A stretch of 64,000 bases of DNA from Clostridiales bacterium (GCA_022793655.1 JAAWDG010000007.1:52358-116357); one strand, 5' to 3'. Positions 15,626 through 24,738 are shown, counted from the stretch's first letter. Numbers and translations: made by a program. Notes: generated by a model not told the origin, from the letters alone.

Positions 15626-17362
15626 ATGGATATGGTTAATGTAAAAATAAACGGTCAGGATTATTCAGTACCTGCCGGATCGACGGTCTTAGAAGCGGCT
15701 AGATACGCAAAGATCGATATTCCAACTCTTTGCTATCTGAAAGATTTAAACGAAATTGGCGCTTGCCGTCTTTGTTTGGTTGAAGTAGAGGGGGCAAGGG
15801 GCCTTGTTACCGCTTGTGTTTATCCAGTAAACGAGGGTATGGTGATTCGAACAAACACACCTAAGGTGGTAGAATCGCGCAAAATGAATTTGCAGCTTCT
15901 TTTATCCAACCACAATAAACAGTGTCTGTCCTGCATTCGCTCTACGAATTGCGAATTACAAAAACTTTGCAACGAATATGGTGTGGACGAGTCTTATTTC
16001 GGTGGTGAAAAGACTCAGTCTGATATTGATACTTCTTCTTTGTCGATTGTCAGAGATAACAGTAAATGTATTCTGTGCCGTCGATGTGTGGCTGCCTGCA
16101 ATGGCTTGCAGAAAATTGGCGTAATCGGAACAAATGACAGAGGTTTTGATACACATATTGGTTCGGCTTATGAAGTGGCACTGGCTGATACAACTTGTAT
16201 TAACTGCGGACAATGCGTTGTGGTTTGCCCGGTTGGCGCTTTGTACGAAAGAGATCAAACAGATGAAGTGTTTGAGGCACTTAGCGATCCGAATAAACAT
16301 GTTGCGATCTGCACAGCACCTTCTATTCGTGCTACCATTGGCGAATGCTTTGGTTATGAACCTGGCACTGATGTAGAAGGCAAAATGGTTACGGCTCTGA
16401 AAGCGCTTGGCTTTGATGGCGTTTATGATATGAATGTAACGGCTGACCTTACGATTATGGAGGAGGCAACTGAATTCCTCGATCGATACAAAAATGGTGG
16501 AAAGCTGCCTTTAATCACTTCTTGTTCACCAGGATGGATTAAGTTCTGTGAGCATTATTTCCCGGAGATGACCGAGAATCTTTCGACTTGCAAGTCCCCG
16601 CAGCAAATGTTTGGCGCATTATATAAAACATATTACTGTGAGAAAAATGGTCTTGATCCAGAGGATGTTGTCTTTGTTTCAGCGATTCCTTGCACAGCGA
16701 AAAAGTTTGAAGTGGAAAGAGACGGCGAATCAGCAGCAGGAGTGCCTGATGTCGATGTTGCGATTACCACGCGTGAGTTGGCAAGAATGATTCAAAAAGC
16801 GGGTATCGATTTTAAAAATCTTGACGATACAGATTATGATGAACCATTCGGATTTGGCTCTGGTGCAGGCGCTATTTTTGGTGCAACCGGCGGTGTTATG
16901 GAGGCGGCGCTTCGTACAGCTGCTGAGGTAATTACTGGTGAGAAGTTAGAAAAACTTGATTTTGAGGATGTCAGAGGAACTGATGCACTTAAAACCGCTG
17001 AATATAAGTTAGGTGATGCGACAATTCGTGTAGCAGTTGCCAGCGGTACAGCCAGCGCCAAAGAATTGCTCCGTAAAGTAGAAGCAGGGGAAGCTAATTA
17101 CGACTTTATTGAAATTATGGGTTGTCCTGGCGGCTGTGTAAACGGCGGCGGTCAGCCGATTCAGCCGGCAGTTGTTCGTAATAATGTCGATTTGAAGCAG
17201 AAGAGAGCTTCTATCTTGTATAAAGCAGATCAAAATCTTTCGGTTCGTAAGAGTCATGAGAATAGTGTGGTTAAACATATTTATGATGAATACTTTGGCG
17301 AACCAGGCAGCCATAAGGCACATGAAATTCTTCATACACACTACGTGAAACGTGGTATGTAA
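15626..17362 (+). CDS. hydA: [FeFe]-hydrogenase catalytic subunit HydA, TSCSP variant
   Basis: A 578-residue group A hydrogenase. In order: a [2Fe-2S] domain (CYLKDLNEIGACRLC), the His-ligated [4Fe-4S] motif (HNKQCLSCIRSTNC), two [4Fe-4S] clusters (CILCRRCVAAC, CINCGQCVVVCP), the H domain and a C-terminal small-subunit tail (HKAHEILHTHY). H-cluster motifs are TSCSPGW (C300, S301), IPCTAKKFE (C356) and GCPGGCVNGGGQP (C500, C504). The usual L1 motif is TSCCP, so its second cysteine is Ser here; it catalyses 2H+ + 2e- to H2 in the cytosol. AAGGAAAGGAAA precedes the ATG at 15626, 16 bases after hydB. The maturases HydE, HydF and HydG are not in this window. Confidence 0.92.
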   Translation: MDMVNVKINGQDYSVPAGSTVLEAARYAKIDIPTLCYLKDLNEIGACRLCLVEVEGARGLVTACVYPVNEGMVIRTNTPKVVESRKMNLQLLLSNHNKQCLSCIRSTNCELQKLCNEYGVDESYFGGEKTQSDIDTSSLSIVRDNSKCILCRRCVAACNGLQKIGVIGTNDRGFDTHIGSAYEVALADTTCINCGQCVVVCPVGALYERDQTDEVFEALSDPNKHVAICTAPSIRATIGECFGYEPGTDVEGKMVTALKALGFDGVYDMNVTADLTIMEEATEFLDRYKNGGKLPLITSCSPGWIKFCEHYFPEMTENLSTCKSPQQMFGALYKTYYCEKNGLDPEDVVFVSAIPCTAKKFEVERDGESAAGVPDVDVAITTRELARMIQKAGIDFKNLDDTDYDEPFGFGSGAGAIFGATGGVMEAALRTAAEVITGEKLEKLDFEDVRGTDALKTAEYKLGDATIRVAVASGTASAKELLRKVEAGEANYDFIEIMGCPGGCVNGGGQPIQPAVVRNNVDLKQKRASILYKADQNLSVRKSHENSVVKHIYDEYFGEPGSHKAHEILHTHYVKRGM

Positions 17363-17429
17363 AAAGAACCAGATTGTTATATTTCACATAGAATATAAAC
17401 AATGAGCATTGCTTGCTCTTACAGGAATA

Positions 17430-17486
17430 AAAGAAAGGCGATTTTGCCGAGGTAATTTTGCCAAGGCGATTGCCTTTCTTTTTATC
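17430..17486 (+). terminator. terminator of the hydrogenase operon
   Basis: AAAGAAAGGC (17430-17439) pairs with GCCTTTCTTT (17472-17481), with additional inner pairing of GGCGATT-type repeats, followed by TTTATCTTTT. It lies 70 bases beyond the hydA stop. Confidence 0.65.
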
Positions 17487-17511
17487 TTTTAGGATTCATT
17501 GTGGGGTTTAC

Positions 17512-18324
17512 ATGAAAAATAAAAAAATACATCTAACAGCTTATTGTTGGTTAACCGGTTTTGCTGGTGCCTTTATTTGTATTTGTTACTTTTATTATTG
17601 GTTTATCTCTTTGATTACTAACTCTTCGTTGATGATGGCTAGCGTTCTCTCCATTAGTGTTTTGTCATTTGTCCTTGTGCCATTTCTTATGCGAAAACAG
17701 CTAAAAAACTGGCTCGGTAAAGGATATAGAGTACTTAAGTGGATTTATACAGCAGGTATGTGGATATATGTTATATCATTTACATTATTTACTGTCTTTG
17801 TTGTTTCTTATGATTCAAGTGTGCAAAGCGTATATACACAGTATCCAAGCGATGAAAACTTAGTGATTGTTACGTTCGGTGCAAAAGTGCATGGCCTTGA
17901 ACCGGGAGTTTCACTGCGCCGTCGATTAGACGTTACACTGGAACTTATGAATCACTATGAAAACGCTTATGCGATTGTGAGCGGAGGGCAGGGCGCCGAT
18001 GAGGAGAATACCGAAGCGGCTGCTATGAAAAAATACCTGATGGATCGGGGCATTGATGAGCATCGAATCTATATTGAGGATCAAGCTACTAACACAATTG
18101 AGAATATTCGCAATAGTCTTGTGATTATTGATCAGCATGGGCTTCATGGTCAGCGACTAATTGGTGTATCATCGAACTATCACGCGGCCAGGATTGATTT
18201 TTTGGCTAAACAGTTTGGAATTGATATGCATTTAGCCGGTGCACAAAAATTTGACTTTGCGGGCTTGGTGAGAGAGTTTATGGCTTATGTGAAACTTTTT
18301 GTTTTCAATCGAGAGTTGGCATAA
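17512..18324 (+). CDS. YdcF/SanA-like DUF218 membrane protein
   Basis: A 270-residue protein with three or four N-terminal membrane helices (within about 8-105) and a C-terminal DUF218 domain (about 115-255). The domain shows VIVTFGAKV, SGGQGADE, TEAAAMKKYL, ATNTIENIRNS and the VSSNYHAARI segment typical of the YdcF/SanA/ElyC family, which is linked to envelope maintenance in other bacteria. The substrate is unknown; a nucleotide or polyprenyl-linked ligand has been suggested for relatives. I start at the ATG at 17512 because the longer frame reads through the hydrogenase terminator. Confidence 0.78.
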   Translation: MKNKKIHLTAYCWLTGFAGAFICICYFYYWFISLITNSSLMMASVLSISVLSFVLVPFLMRKQLKNWLGKGYRVLKWIYTAGMWIYVISFTLFTVFVVSYDSSVQSVYTQYPSDENLVIVTFGAKVHGLEPGVSLRRRLDVTLELMNHYENAYAIVSGGQGADEENTEAAAMKKYLMDRGIDEHRIYIEDQATNTIENIRNSLVIIDQHGLHGQRLIGVSSNYHAARIDFLAKQFGIDMHLAGAQKFDFAGLVREFMAYVKLFVFNRELA

Positions 18325-18360
18325 ATAGAACGATAAAGATAAAAATGAAAGGATGTTAGG

Positions 18361-18741
18361 ATGATTCAAGGAATTGCCCATGTAGCATTAGGGGCATCGG
18401 ATTTTGATCAGTCTTGCGCATTTTATGTAGATGGTCTAAAATTGCCCATTTTTGCTTGTTGGGGTGAAAAGCCCCATCGATGTATATTGATCGATACAGG
18501 AGCAGGGTATTTAGAAATATTTGAAGATGGTGAAACACTGTCAAAAGGCCATTGGATGCATGTAGCATTACAGACGGAAGATGTGGCGGGTATGTATGAG
18601 CAAGCGATAGCCTGCGGTGCTATATCGAAAACAAAACCTAAAACAGTGCATATACAATCTAAGCCAGAGGAACATGATTTTACTATAGCCTTTGTATATG
18701 GCCCAGATGGAGAAGAAATAGAGTTCTTTCATATGGATTAA
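18361..18741 (+). CDS. VOC (glyoxalase/bleomycin resistance) family protein
   Basis: A 126-residue single vicinal-oxygen-chelate unit. It has the paired beta-alpha-beta-beta-beta modules: GIAHVALGASDFDQSCAFY at the start, LEIFED near residue 60, HVALQTEDV as the second metal-side strand, and YGPDGEEIEFFH at the end. Likely metal ligands are H7, E58-59, H66 and the Glu near 122. The reaction cannot be assigned. AAAGGA lies 7-8 bases before the ATG, and a strong terminator starts at the stop codon. Confidence 0.8.
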   Translation: MIQGIAHVALGASDFDQSCAFYVDGLKLPIFACWGEKPHRCILIDTGAGYLEIFEDGETLSKGHWMHVALQTEDVAGMYEQAIACGAISKTKPKTVHIQSKPEEHDFTIAFVYGPDGEEIEFFHMD

Positions 18742-18775
18742 AAAAACGATGTGCTTTTGCACATCGTTTTTTATT
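18741..18775. terminator. bidirectional terminator between convergent genes
   Basis: A perfect 14-bp inverted repeat (18741-18754 with 18759-18772, loop TTTT) with A-run and T-run flanks serves the VOC gene on the plus strand and ispH-rpsA on the minus strand. Confidence 0.9.
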
Positions 18776-18787
18776 ACTTATTCTTTC

Positions 18788-20788
18788 TTACTCTTCTTCG
18801 TTGTCGAATTGCTCATCTGCGTAATTATCATCATCAAGCAATGCTTTGATCGAAAGGCTGATTTTTCTGTTATCCTCATCAATTTCGATGATTTTAGCAT
18901 CAACTTCTTGACCGATTTCTAACACTTCAGCTGGTCTTGCAATTTTGCGGTTTGCAATCTGAGAAATGTGAATCAAACCATCCGCACCAGGTAAAATCTC
19001 GGCAAAGGCACCGAAGGGAAGCAGGCTCAATATTTTCACTGTAGCTACATCATTAACACTGTACTGGTTAATGAATTTTAGCCAAGGATCATCTTCATCT
19101 GCTTTATAGCCAAGAGAAATTTTACCTTCTTCTTTGTCAAAGCTTTTTACAAAAACTTCAACTTGCTGTCCTTCTTTGAGCACTTCGGAAGGATGTTTAA
19201 TGCGGGTCCAGGAAAGTTCTGTAATATGGACCATGCCGTTTACGCCGCCAAGATCAATAAATGCACCATAGTTTTTGAGACTTTTCACTGTACCGGTGTA
19301 TCGCTTGCCTTCTTCAATATTAGCCCAAAATTCTTCTTCAGCTGCTTTTTTCTCTTCTCTCAATACGACACGAATCGAGGCAATCGCACGATTGCGGCTT
19401 TCGTCTATATCGATGATTTTTACTTTTTGAGTGGTACCTTTTAATGTGCTTAAATCACCGTCTTTCGGTACACCAGAGTGGGTAGCAGGAATAAAAACTT
19501 TGACAGAGTGAAGTACAATAATTAAACCGCCCTTTACTACGTCGGTAATTTTACCTTCTAAAATAGAGCCGTCTTTGTATGCATCTGCGATAATCGACCA
19601 ATTATTGTTTCGTTCTATTCTTTTTCTGGAAAGAGTGGCAACTCCATCCATATCATTTACTTTGATGACAATAGCTTCAATTTCATCACCAATATTGAAA
19701 TGATCTTCTACACGGTAGGACGTATCGTCAGAAAATTCATCTGATGCAATGATACCTGTTGTCTTTGTGCCAAGATCGACAAAAACTTCGTTGGCTGACA
19801 TCGACGTAATGATACCCTTAACGATTTCTCCTGTATGTAATGTTTTTAGAGATTGTTCAAGTAATTCTGCGAAACTTTCGTTTTGTGTTTCTTCCATGTT
19901 TGCTGCTTTTTCAGTCATGCTGGTTTCTACCTCCTTAATTATGCTGTAGGGTGTTGAGGCCCCTGCAACAATACCAATCCTTGCGGTTGATAATTGCTTT
20001 AATCTGGGCAAATCGTCTGCACTTTCAATAAAGAAGGTGCTATCACAATGTTCTTTTGCGATATGGTATAGCTTGTTGGTGTTCGAGCTATCTTTGCCGC
20101 CGATCACCAACATAATATCAACTTTTTTTGAAAGCGTGGCAGCTTCTTTTTGCCTATTTTCTGTCACACTGCATATTGTATCAAAAATTTGGGTTTTTGT
20201 ACATAGCTTTTGAATAATTTTTTGACATTTTTTCCATATAACCGTATTTAACGTTGTCTGTGCAACCATAATAATGTATTTTTCTGGAATATTTGCTTGT
20301 AAAATGGACTTTTCATCTGGGAAAACATATACAGGTCCGGACGCATAGCTGATAATGCCTTGCACTTCTGGATGTTCTCGTTTTCCAATCACAACAAGCG
20401 CTTTATCAGAAGAACTTTTTTGCTGGACGATAGCGTGAATTTTTTTTACATAGGGACAAGTACAGTCAATCAGTTGAAAATACGGATTTTCTTTTTGCTT
20501 CTTTAACAGTTGTTCGTGTAATGTTTTCTTGATTCCATGTGCTCGAACCACAAAGATCATTCGATGCTCCGCATCGCACTCCGAAAGCAGAGACGATATC
20601 TGTGTTTCATCAATGGCTAAAACGCTATTTTGTGTGAGCGCTTGGGTGATTTGCGGATTGTGAATCAATTTTCCGATGGTATATACAGTTGTATGGGCTG
20701 GTGGTTTTTCCATCAGTTCCATAACGGTTTTTACGGCTCTTTCGACGCCGAAACAAAAACCGGCGGTTTTTGCAATTTGTACGTTCAT
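18788..20788 (-). CDS. ispH: IspH - ribosomal protein S1 fusion
   Basis: A 666-residue two-part protein. Residues 1 to about 288 are 4-hydroxy-3-methylbut-2-enyl diphosphate reductase, the last enzyme of the MEP isoprenoid pathway, with its [4Fe-4S] ligands in AGFCFGVERAV, DCTCPYVKK and DTICSVTENRQ, plus AGASTPYSIIKEV at the end. Residues about 315-650 are four S1 RNA-binding domains; the third has GTVKSLKNYGAFIDLGGVNG and the fourth VKILSLLPFGAFAEI. The fusion is known in Clostridia. Inside the gene, AAGGAGG (19930-19936) precedes an in-frame ATG at 19918 (Met291), so S1 alone could also be made. Gene order with plsC and cmk is the usual clostridial one; the start overlaps plsC by 4 bases. 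Confidence 0.93.
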   Translation of the reverse strand: MNVQIAKTAGFCFGVERAVKTVMELMEKPPAHTTVYTIGKLIHNPQITQALTQNSVLAIDETQISSLLSECDAEHRMIFVVRAHGIKKTLHEQLLKKQKENPYFQLIDCTCPYVKKIHAIVQQKSSSDKALVVIGKREHPEVQGIISYASGPVYVFPDEKSILQANIPEKYIIMVAQTTLNTVIWKKCQKIIQKLCTKTQIFDTICSVTENRQKEAATLSKKVDIMLVIGGKDSSNTNKLYHIAKEHCDSTFFIESADDLPRLKQLSTARIGIVAGASTPYSIIKEVETSMTEKAANMEETQNESFAELLEQSLKTLHTGEIVKGIITSMSANEVFVDLGTKTTGIIASDEFSDDTSYRVEDHFNIGDEIEAIVIKVNDMDGVATLSRKRIERNNNWSIIADAYKDGSILEGKITDVVKGGLIIVLHSVKVFIPATHSGVPKDGDLSTLKGTTQKVKIIDIDESRNRAIASIRVVLREEKKAAEEEFWANIEEGKRYTGTVKSLKNYGAFIDLGGVNGMVHITELSWTRIKHPSEVLKEGQQVEVFVKSFDKEEGKISLGYKADEDDPWLKFINQYSVNDVATVKILSLLPFGAFAEILPGADGLIHISQIANRKIARPAEVLEIGQEVDAKIIEIDEDNRKISLSIKALLDDDNYADEQFDNEEE
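19916..19936 (-). promoter_or_regulatory. internal Shine-Dalgarno and ATG at the IspH/S1 junction
   Basis: On the minus strand AAGGAGG (19936-19930) lies 11 bases before an in-frame ATG (19918-19916) at Met291, exactly where IspH ends and the S1 part begins. Initiation here would give a 376-residue stand-alone S1-like protein. Confidence 0.55.
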
Positions 20789-21393
20789 TGCAGTTCCTCT
20801 TTTTCCATAGCGGTGATATGAGAAAAAACAAAGGCGCTTGCTTTTGCATACTGTTCTTTTGCGTTTTTGTCTATATTAAGCTCTGCTGCTTCGATTGGTT
20901 TTCCAATCGAAACAAAGACTTTTTGAAAGGGTCTGATTTTATAATTTTTTGTCTGAATTAAAATGGGGAGCACCGGGCATTCACTGCGGTGCGCAATCAT
21001 GGCAACACCTGATTTAACTACTGTGTTTTTAGGATCAGTGCCGGGTCTGCGTGTTCCTTGCGGAAAAAAGCCGACAACGTCACCTTTTTGCAGCAGGTGA
21101 ATGGTTTTTTTCAAGGCACCAAGATCGGCCGCTCCGCGTTCGGCAGGGAAGGCGCCTAAAGCAGTGATTAATTGTTTTAATAAAGGAATCTTAAAAAGCT
21201 CTGCTTTGGCGAAAAATTGTACAGGGCGTTTTAAAGAAACAGCCAAAATAATAACGTCCCAGTTGGATATGTGATTAGCACAGGCTAAATAGCCGATTTG
21301 CTCCGGTTCGTTTTCTTGCCCAATAATTTCGATGCGCAGTAAAAAACGAAAAAAGCCGCTTAATAATTTATATACGATTCGGTAAAATTTCAT
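20785..21393 (-). CDS. plsC: 1-acyl-sn-glycerol-3-phosphate acyltransferase
   Basis: A 202-residue PlsC-type acyltransferase that adds the second acyl chain to lysophosphatidate to make phosphatidate at the membrane. The catalytic HX4D is in NHISNWD (about 37-43); the substrate motif FPQGTRRPG is near 114, and LPILIQT near 145 fits motif IV. A short N-terminal amphipathic or hydrophobic helix fits membrane association. Its 5' end overlaps cmk by 26 bases and its 3' end overlaps ispH by 4, so the operon is tightly packed. Confidence 0.9.
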   Translation of the reverse strand: MKFYRIVYKLLSGFFRFLLRIEIIGQENEPEQIGYLACANHISNWDVIILAVSLKRPVQFFAKAELFKIPLLKQLITALGAFPAERGAADLGALKKTIHLLQKGDVVGFFPQGTRRPGTDPKNTVVKSGVAMIAHRSECPVLPILIQTKNYKIRPFQKVFVSIGKPIEAAELNIDKNAKEQYAKASAFVFSHITAMEKEELQ

Positions 21394-22054
21394 TGAGTTT
21401 CTTCCTTATAATTTCCATGGCTGCTTCAAATGTTTGTTCCAAATTTAAGGCAGAGTTATCGAGCGGTATGGCATCTTTAGCGGCTACGGCAGGGGCTGTT
21501 TCTCTGGTTTCGTCGGCGTGATCTCTTTTGATAAGATCGGCTTTTACCTCTTCGCGCGTTATTTCGATCCCTTTAGCGCGAAGTTCTTTGTATCGGCGCT
21601 CGGCTCTGTTTTCAGCGGATGCGGAAAGATAAATTTTTACCTGTGCATCTGGCAAAATAACCGTACCGATATCTCGTCCATCCATCACTACATCATGTCG
21701 GGCGGCCATATCTTTCTGCAAAGACAACAAAAAGCTTCTGATCTCTGGAATCGAGGCAACCGTCGAGGTTATTTCAGCTATTTCAGGTGTGCGGATGCGA
21801 TCGCCGACATTGACGCCATTTACATAAACGGTTTGTTTGCCTTCTTCATAGGTAAGCTCTAAATGAATATTGGGAAGTGCGGCGATGACAGCTTCTTTTT
21901 GTTTTGGATCAATTTGATGCTCTTTTATGTAAAGCCCAATTGAACGATACAATGCGCCTGTATCAACATAGATATAGCCAAGCCGTTTGGCTATTTCTTT
22001 GGCTAATGTGCTTTTTCCGCTGCCCGAAGGGCCGTCTATGGCAATGTTAATCAT
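21368..22054 (-). CDS. cmk: cytidylate kinase
   Basis: A 228-residue CMP/dCMP kinase (CMP + ATP to CDP + ADP). The Walker A GPSGSGKST is at about 8-16, VDTGALYR near 32 is the CMP-binding segment, and DGRDIGT is near 125; the lid region holds the AERRYKELRAKG arginines. Length and motifs are ordinary for the family. It is the second gene of the minus-strand group FAD enzyme - cmk - plsC - ispH-rpsA. Confidence 0.95.
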   Translation of the reverse strand: MINIAIDGPSGSGKSTLAKEIAKRLGYIYVDTGALYRSIGLYIKEHQIDPKQKEAVIAALPNIHLELTYEEGKQTVYVNGVNVGDRIRTPEIAEITSTVASIPEIRSFLLSLQKDMAARHDVVMDGRDIGTVILPDAQVKIYLSASAENRAERRYKELRAKGIEITREEVKADLIKRDHADETRETAPAVAAKDAIPLDNSALNLEQTFEAAMEIIRKKLNEILPNRI

Positions 22055-22097
22055 GTTATATACCTTACCTTTCCATTTATATTATGTATAGAGTATT

Positions 22098-23345
22098 TTA
22101 GAATGATGTCTCGCTGGCGGCTTTCGCAGCTAAATAAGCAGTGGAGAATGCAATTTGCAGGTTAAAACCGCCTGTGTAAGCATCCACATCAATGACTTCG
22201 CCGGCGAAATATAAATGCCGCATTTTTTTACTTTCCATTGTTTGGGGATATAGTTCCTTTACGCATACACCGCCACTGGTTACAATTGCTTCTTCAATGG
22301 GACGCAAACGTTTGAGAGTTAGCGGAAAGTGCTTGAGCAAATGTACTAACTTTTTTCGCTCTTCTTTGGTAATAGCGTTGACTTTTCGTTCGGGAGGAAT
22401 ACCGCTTTGTGTAATCATCACCGGAATCAGTTTGCGGGGCAGAAGATCGCTTAGCGCGTTAGCAAAGTTTTTATTACTGTATTTTGTAAAGTCTTTAATG
22501 ACTCGCTGATCGCATGCAATCTCGTCTAAAGCTGGTTTAAAATCAATGATGGCTTTGTATCGTCCTTTTTCTAATTTTGGCAGTCTGCTGGATGCAGAGA
22601 GTACAACAGGACCAGAAAGACCAAAGTGAGTAAAAATAAATTCGCCGAAATCCTCGTAAATCGTTTTATGCTGATGGCTGTCTTCTATGGTGAATCCGGC
22701 ATTTTTAATGGTAAGCCCCATAAGCTGTCTGCAAAAAGTTTCTTCTATTTCAATGGGCACTAAGGCGGGTGTTGGCGGTACAAGCGATATGCCTGCCTGT
22801 TCAGCAAACCGATAACCATCTCCCGTAGAGCCGGTGCCAGGGTAGGAAAGACCGCCGGTACAGATAATGATGCGATCGAACAAGGAGGAGGCCGTTTGGG
22901 TTATAACGCCGATTGCTTGCTGTTCGTCATAGAGGAGATCGATCACCTTTTCGTAGACGACGCGCACTTTCCGCCGCGACATTTCTTTTTTGAGGGCGGC
23001 GACAATATCGCCTGCTTTATCAGAAACGGGAAAAACGCGGCCGCCTCGCTCTACTTTTAGCGGAACGCCAATTTTTTCAAAAAAATCCATCGTGTCTGAT
23101 GTGGTGAAGGCGTGAATTGCTGAATATAAAAATTTAGCGTTCGTGCAGACGTTGGCCAAAAATTCATCAATCGTGCAGTTGTTCGTTACATTACAACGGC
23201 CTTTGCCTGTAATAGATACTTTTTTACCAAGTATGGGATTCTTCTCAAAAAGAGTAACATCGCATCCATTCGACGCACACTGAATGGCGGCAAACATCCC
23301 GGCGGCGCCTCCGCCGATGATGGCAATGTTTGGTTGTTCGCTCAT
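22098..23345 (-). CDS. HI0933/BaiN-family FAD-dependent oxidoreductase
   Basis: A 415-residue flavoprotein of the HI0933/YhiN family, often annotated aminoacetone oxidase or NAD(P)/FAD-dependent oxidoreductase. It has an N-terminal dinucleotide-binding GGGAAGMFAA (about 11-20), the family signature GKGRCNVTN near 50, TGGLSYPGTGSTGDGY near 165, and a C-terminal AGEVIDVDAYTGGFNLQ. The true substrate of most members is unproven; BaiN is implicated in bile acid dehydroxylation. AAAGGAGG lies 8 bases before the ATG. It is the first gene of the cmk-plsC-ispH group. Confidence 0.88.
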   Translation of the reverse strand: MSEQPNIAIIGGGAAGMFAAIQCASNGCDVTLFEKNPILGKKVSITGKGRCNVTNNCTIDEFLANVCTNAKFLYSAIHAFTTSDTMDFFEKIGVPLKVERGGRVFPVSDKAGDIVAALKKEMSRRKVRVVYEKVIDLLYDEQQAIGVITQTASSLFDRIIICTGGLSYPGTGSTGDGYRFAEQAGISLVPPTPALVPIEIEETFCRQLMGLTIKNAGFTIEDSHQHKTIYEDFGEFIFTHFGLSGPVVLSASSRLPKLEKGRYKAIIDFKPALDEIACDQRVIKDFTKYSNKNFANALSDLLPRKLIPVMITQSGIPPERKVNAITKEERKKLVHLLKHFPLTLKRLRPIEEAIVTSGGVCVKELYPQTMESKKMRHLYFAGEVIDVDAYTGGFNLQIAFSTAYLAAKAASETSF

Positions 23346-23753
23346 GCAGGCGCCTCCTTTAAAAATTATTTGATACGGCTGTTACTAAACCATTCCTCTA
23401 TCATAAGGAATTTATGTCGCTGAATCGTATAATAAGTGTTGAGGTTCAATTATGTATATTCAAGTCACAGACAGCGCAAAGTTACCGCTGTTTATTATAT
23501 AGCATTTGCAGAAAGGTGTCAACCAATGGGGAGCGCGGTTTCCTATATAGAATTGTTATAACGGATAGCGGTATTCGTTTAAATGCATATTTTTGGTGAA
23601 TTGATTTTTTAAAAAGTTAATTGCACATTGCATTATCCTGTATAGCATGTAGTTATGCTAATATACTAAGATTATCTTTAAAAGAGGTGGTTTATCAAAG
23701 CGGTTGGAGGTTTTCGGCAAGTTATTTTAAAAAATTAGGAAAGGAGAAACAAA
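23346..23753. other. intergenic region upstream of the frameshifted gene
   Basis: About 400 AT-rich bases. Seen: a small TAGCAT/ATGCTA hairpin (23643-23660), a TATACT at 23662-23667 without a good -35, and purine-rich stretches. A 61-codon open frame at 23414 is not convincing. Promoters for the divergent FAD-enzyme group must lie here, but none is clear. Confidence 0.5.
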
Positions 23754-23825
23754 GTGCAGTTTACAAGGAAGTACACAGGGCAGGTATCTGACGAGAGGTG
23801 TGCTGCCCGTCAGATTTCCATGTGA
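23754..23825 (+). CDS. possible 23-codon leader peptide
   Basis: GTG at 23754 has an excellent ribosome binding site (GGAAAGGAG, 23738-23746, spacing 7) and opens a 23-codon frame whose TGA overlaps the ATG of the next frame (TGATG at 23823-23827). It is either a leader peptide coupled to the downstream gene or the true N terminus of that gene, now out of frame. It is short and unique, so certainty is low. Confidence 0.4.
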   Translation: MQFTRKYTGQVSDERCAARQISM

Positions 23826-24738
23826 TGTTCAAGCTGTCGATTGTGTCGGCGATTCTCGTACTATCAATCGCGGCTGGGTTGACGGTATATGCGGTGCTTT
23901 CAGTACCCGAAGAAAAGCCGGTTGCATCGACTGAACCAGAGATGGAAATAATAACCGAACCAGTAGCGGAACCGATCGCCCTTTCGTTAGCTGATGTTGA
24001 CGAGTCAACTGTATATGTAGGTGAAAAAGCAATGACAAATGAAAATGCAGCGCAGGCAAAGATTTGTACGATAGAGGGCAGAACTGCGTCAATTGCCTAT
24101 GCGCAAAGCATTATCAAAAACAATGGCCAGCCAATTGATGTTTTTAAAGATGAATATGAAAATGAATATAAATATGACGCAGAAGGCCGTTTAGTTGGTT
24201 ATCGCAATAAGGGTTATGACAATATGTATGTTTCTTCACGCCTGAGGGCAGGGGTATTACAACGAAGATTAGCGAGGAGGAGACCATTGTTATTGCTGAT
24301 CAGGCCGGGCAATATTTGTTTGGCGAACGATTTGATTTTGTTGAATTGGAAGATGTGATGCAGGCGGATGATGGCATGTATTACGTTGATTCTGTACAGA
24401 AATTGGGCCAAGGCAGTTTCATTGATGGTATTTTTGCCTATGCGATGATACGGTCAAACGGAACTATTTGTTCGATTGGCATACCTAATTACGATGAATT
24501 AGAAGATTTTGATACTAGCCGATTAGATGGTTTTACCAAAGAGGCAATTGAAAGCGAATTAGGGGCAAAAGCACGCGAGCTTCATGGTGATGAATTTGTA
24601 AACTGTGAATTTGACACACCAAGGCTAATGTTTGTTGACGGCCAGTATGTGCTTAGATGCGGAGTTGTGTCGAAAATTAAGGACGATCTATTTGAAATGT
24701 ATGACGGTGGGCAAGTTTATTATTATGAGATTCCGTAA
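23825..24738 (+). pseudogene. frameshifted secreted or membrane-anchored protein
   Basis: Two overlapping frames together make one protein of about 304 residues. The first (from 23825) starts with a signal or anchor helix (about residues 2-27), then a Pro/Glu/Thr linker, a VYVGEKAMTNENAAQ stretch and DEYENEYKYDAEGRLVGYRNKGYDNMYVS, after which the frame degenerates to Arg/Leu-rich nonsense. From about 24238 the coding sense moves to the -1 frame (TPEGRGITTKISEEET, then IADQAGQYLFGERFDFVELED), open to 24738. A one-base loss between about 24220 and 24240 would explain it; no canonical slippery heptamer is seen. It could be a real pseudogene or an assembly error. The family was not recognised. 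Confidence 0.65.

Noticed and set aside
23414..23599. 61-codon ORF with a TAAGGA upstream
   Set aside because: Composition is like the surrounding noncoding DNA, no recognisable domain, and it lies in the likely divergent promoter region of the FAD-enzyme operon.
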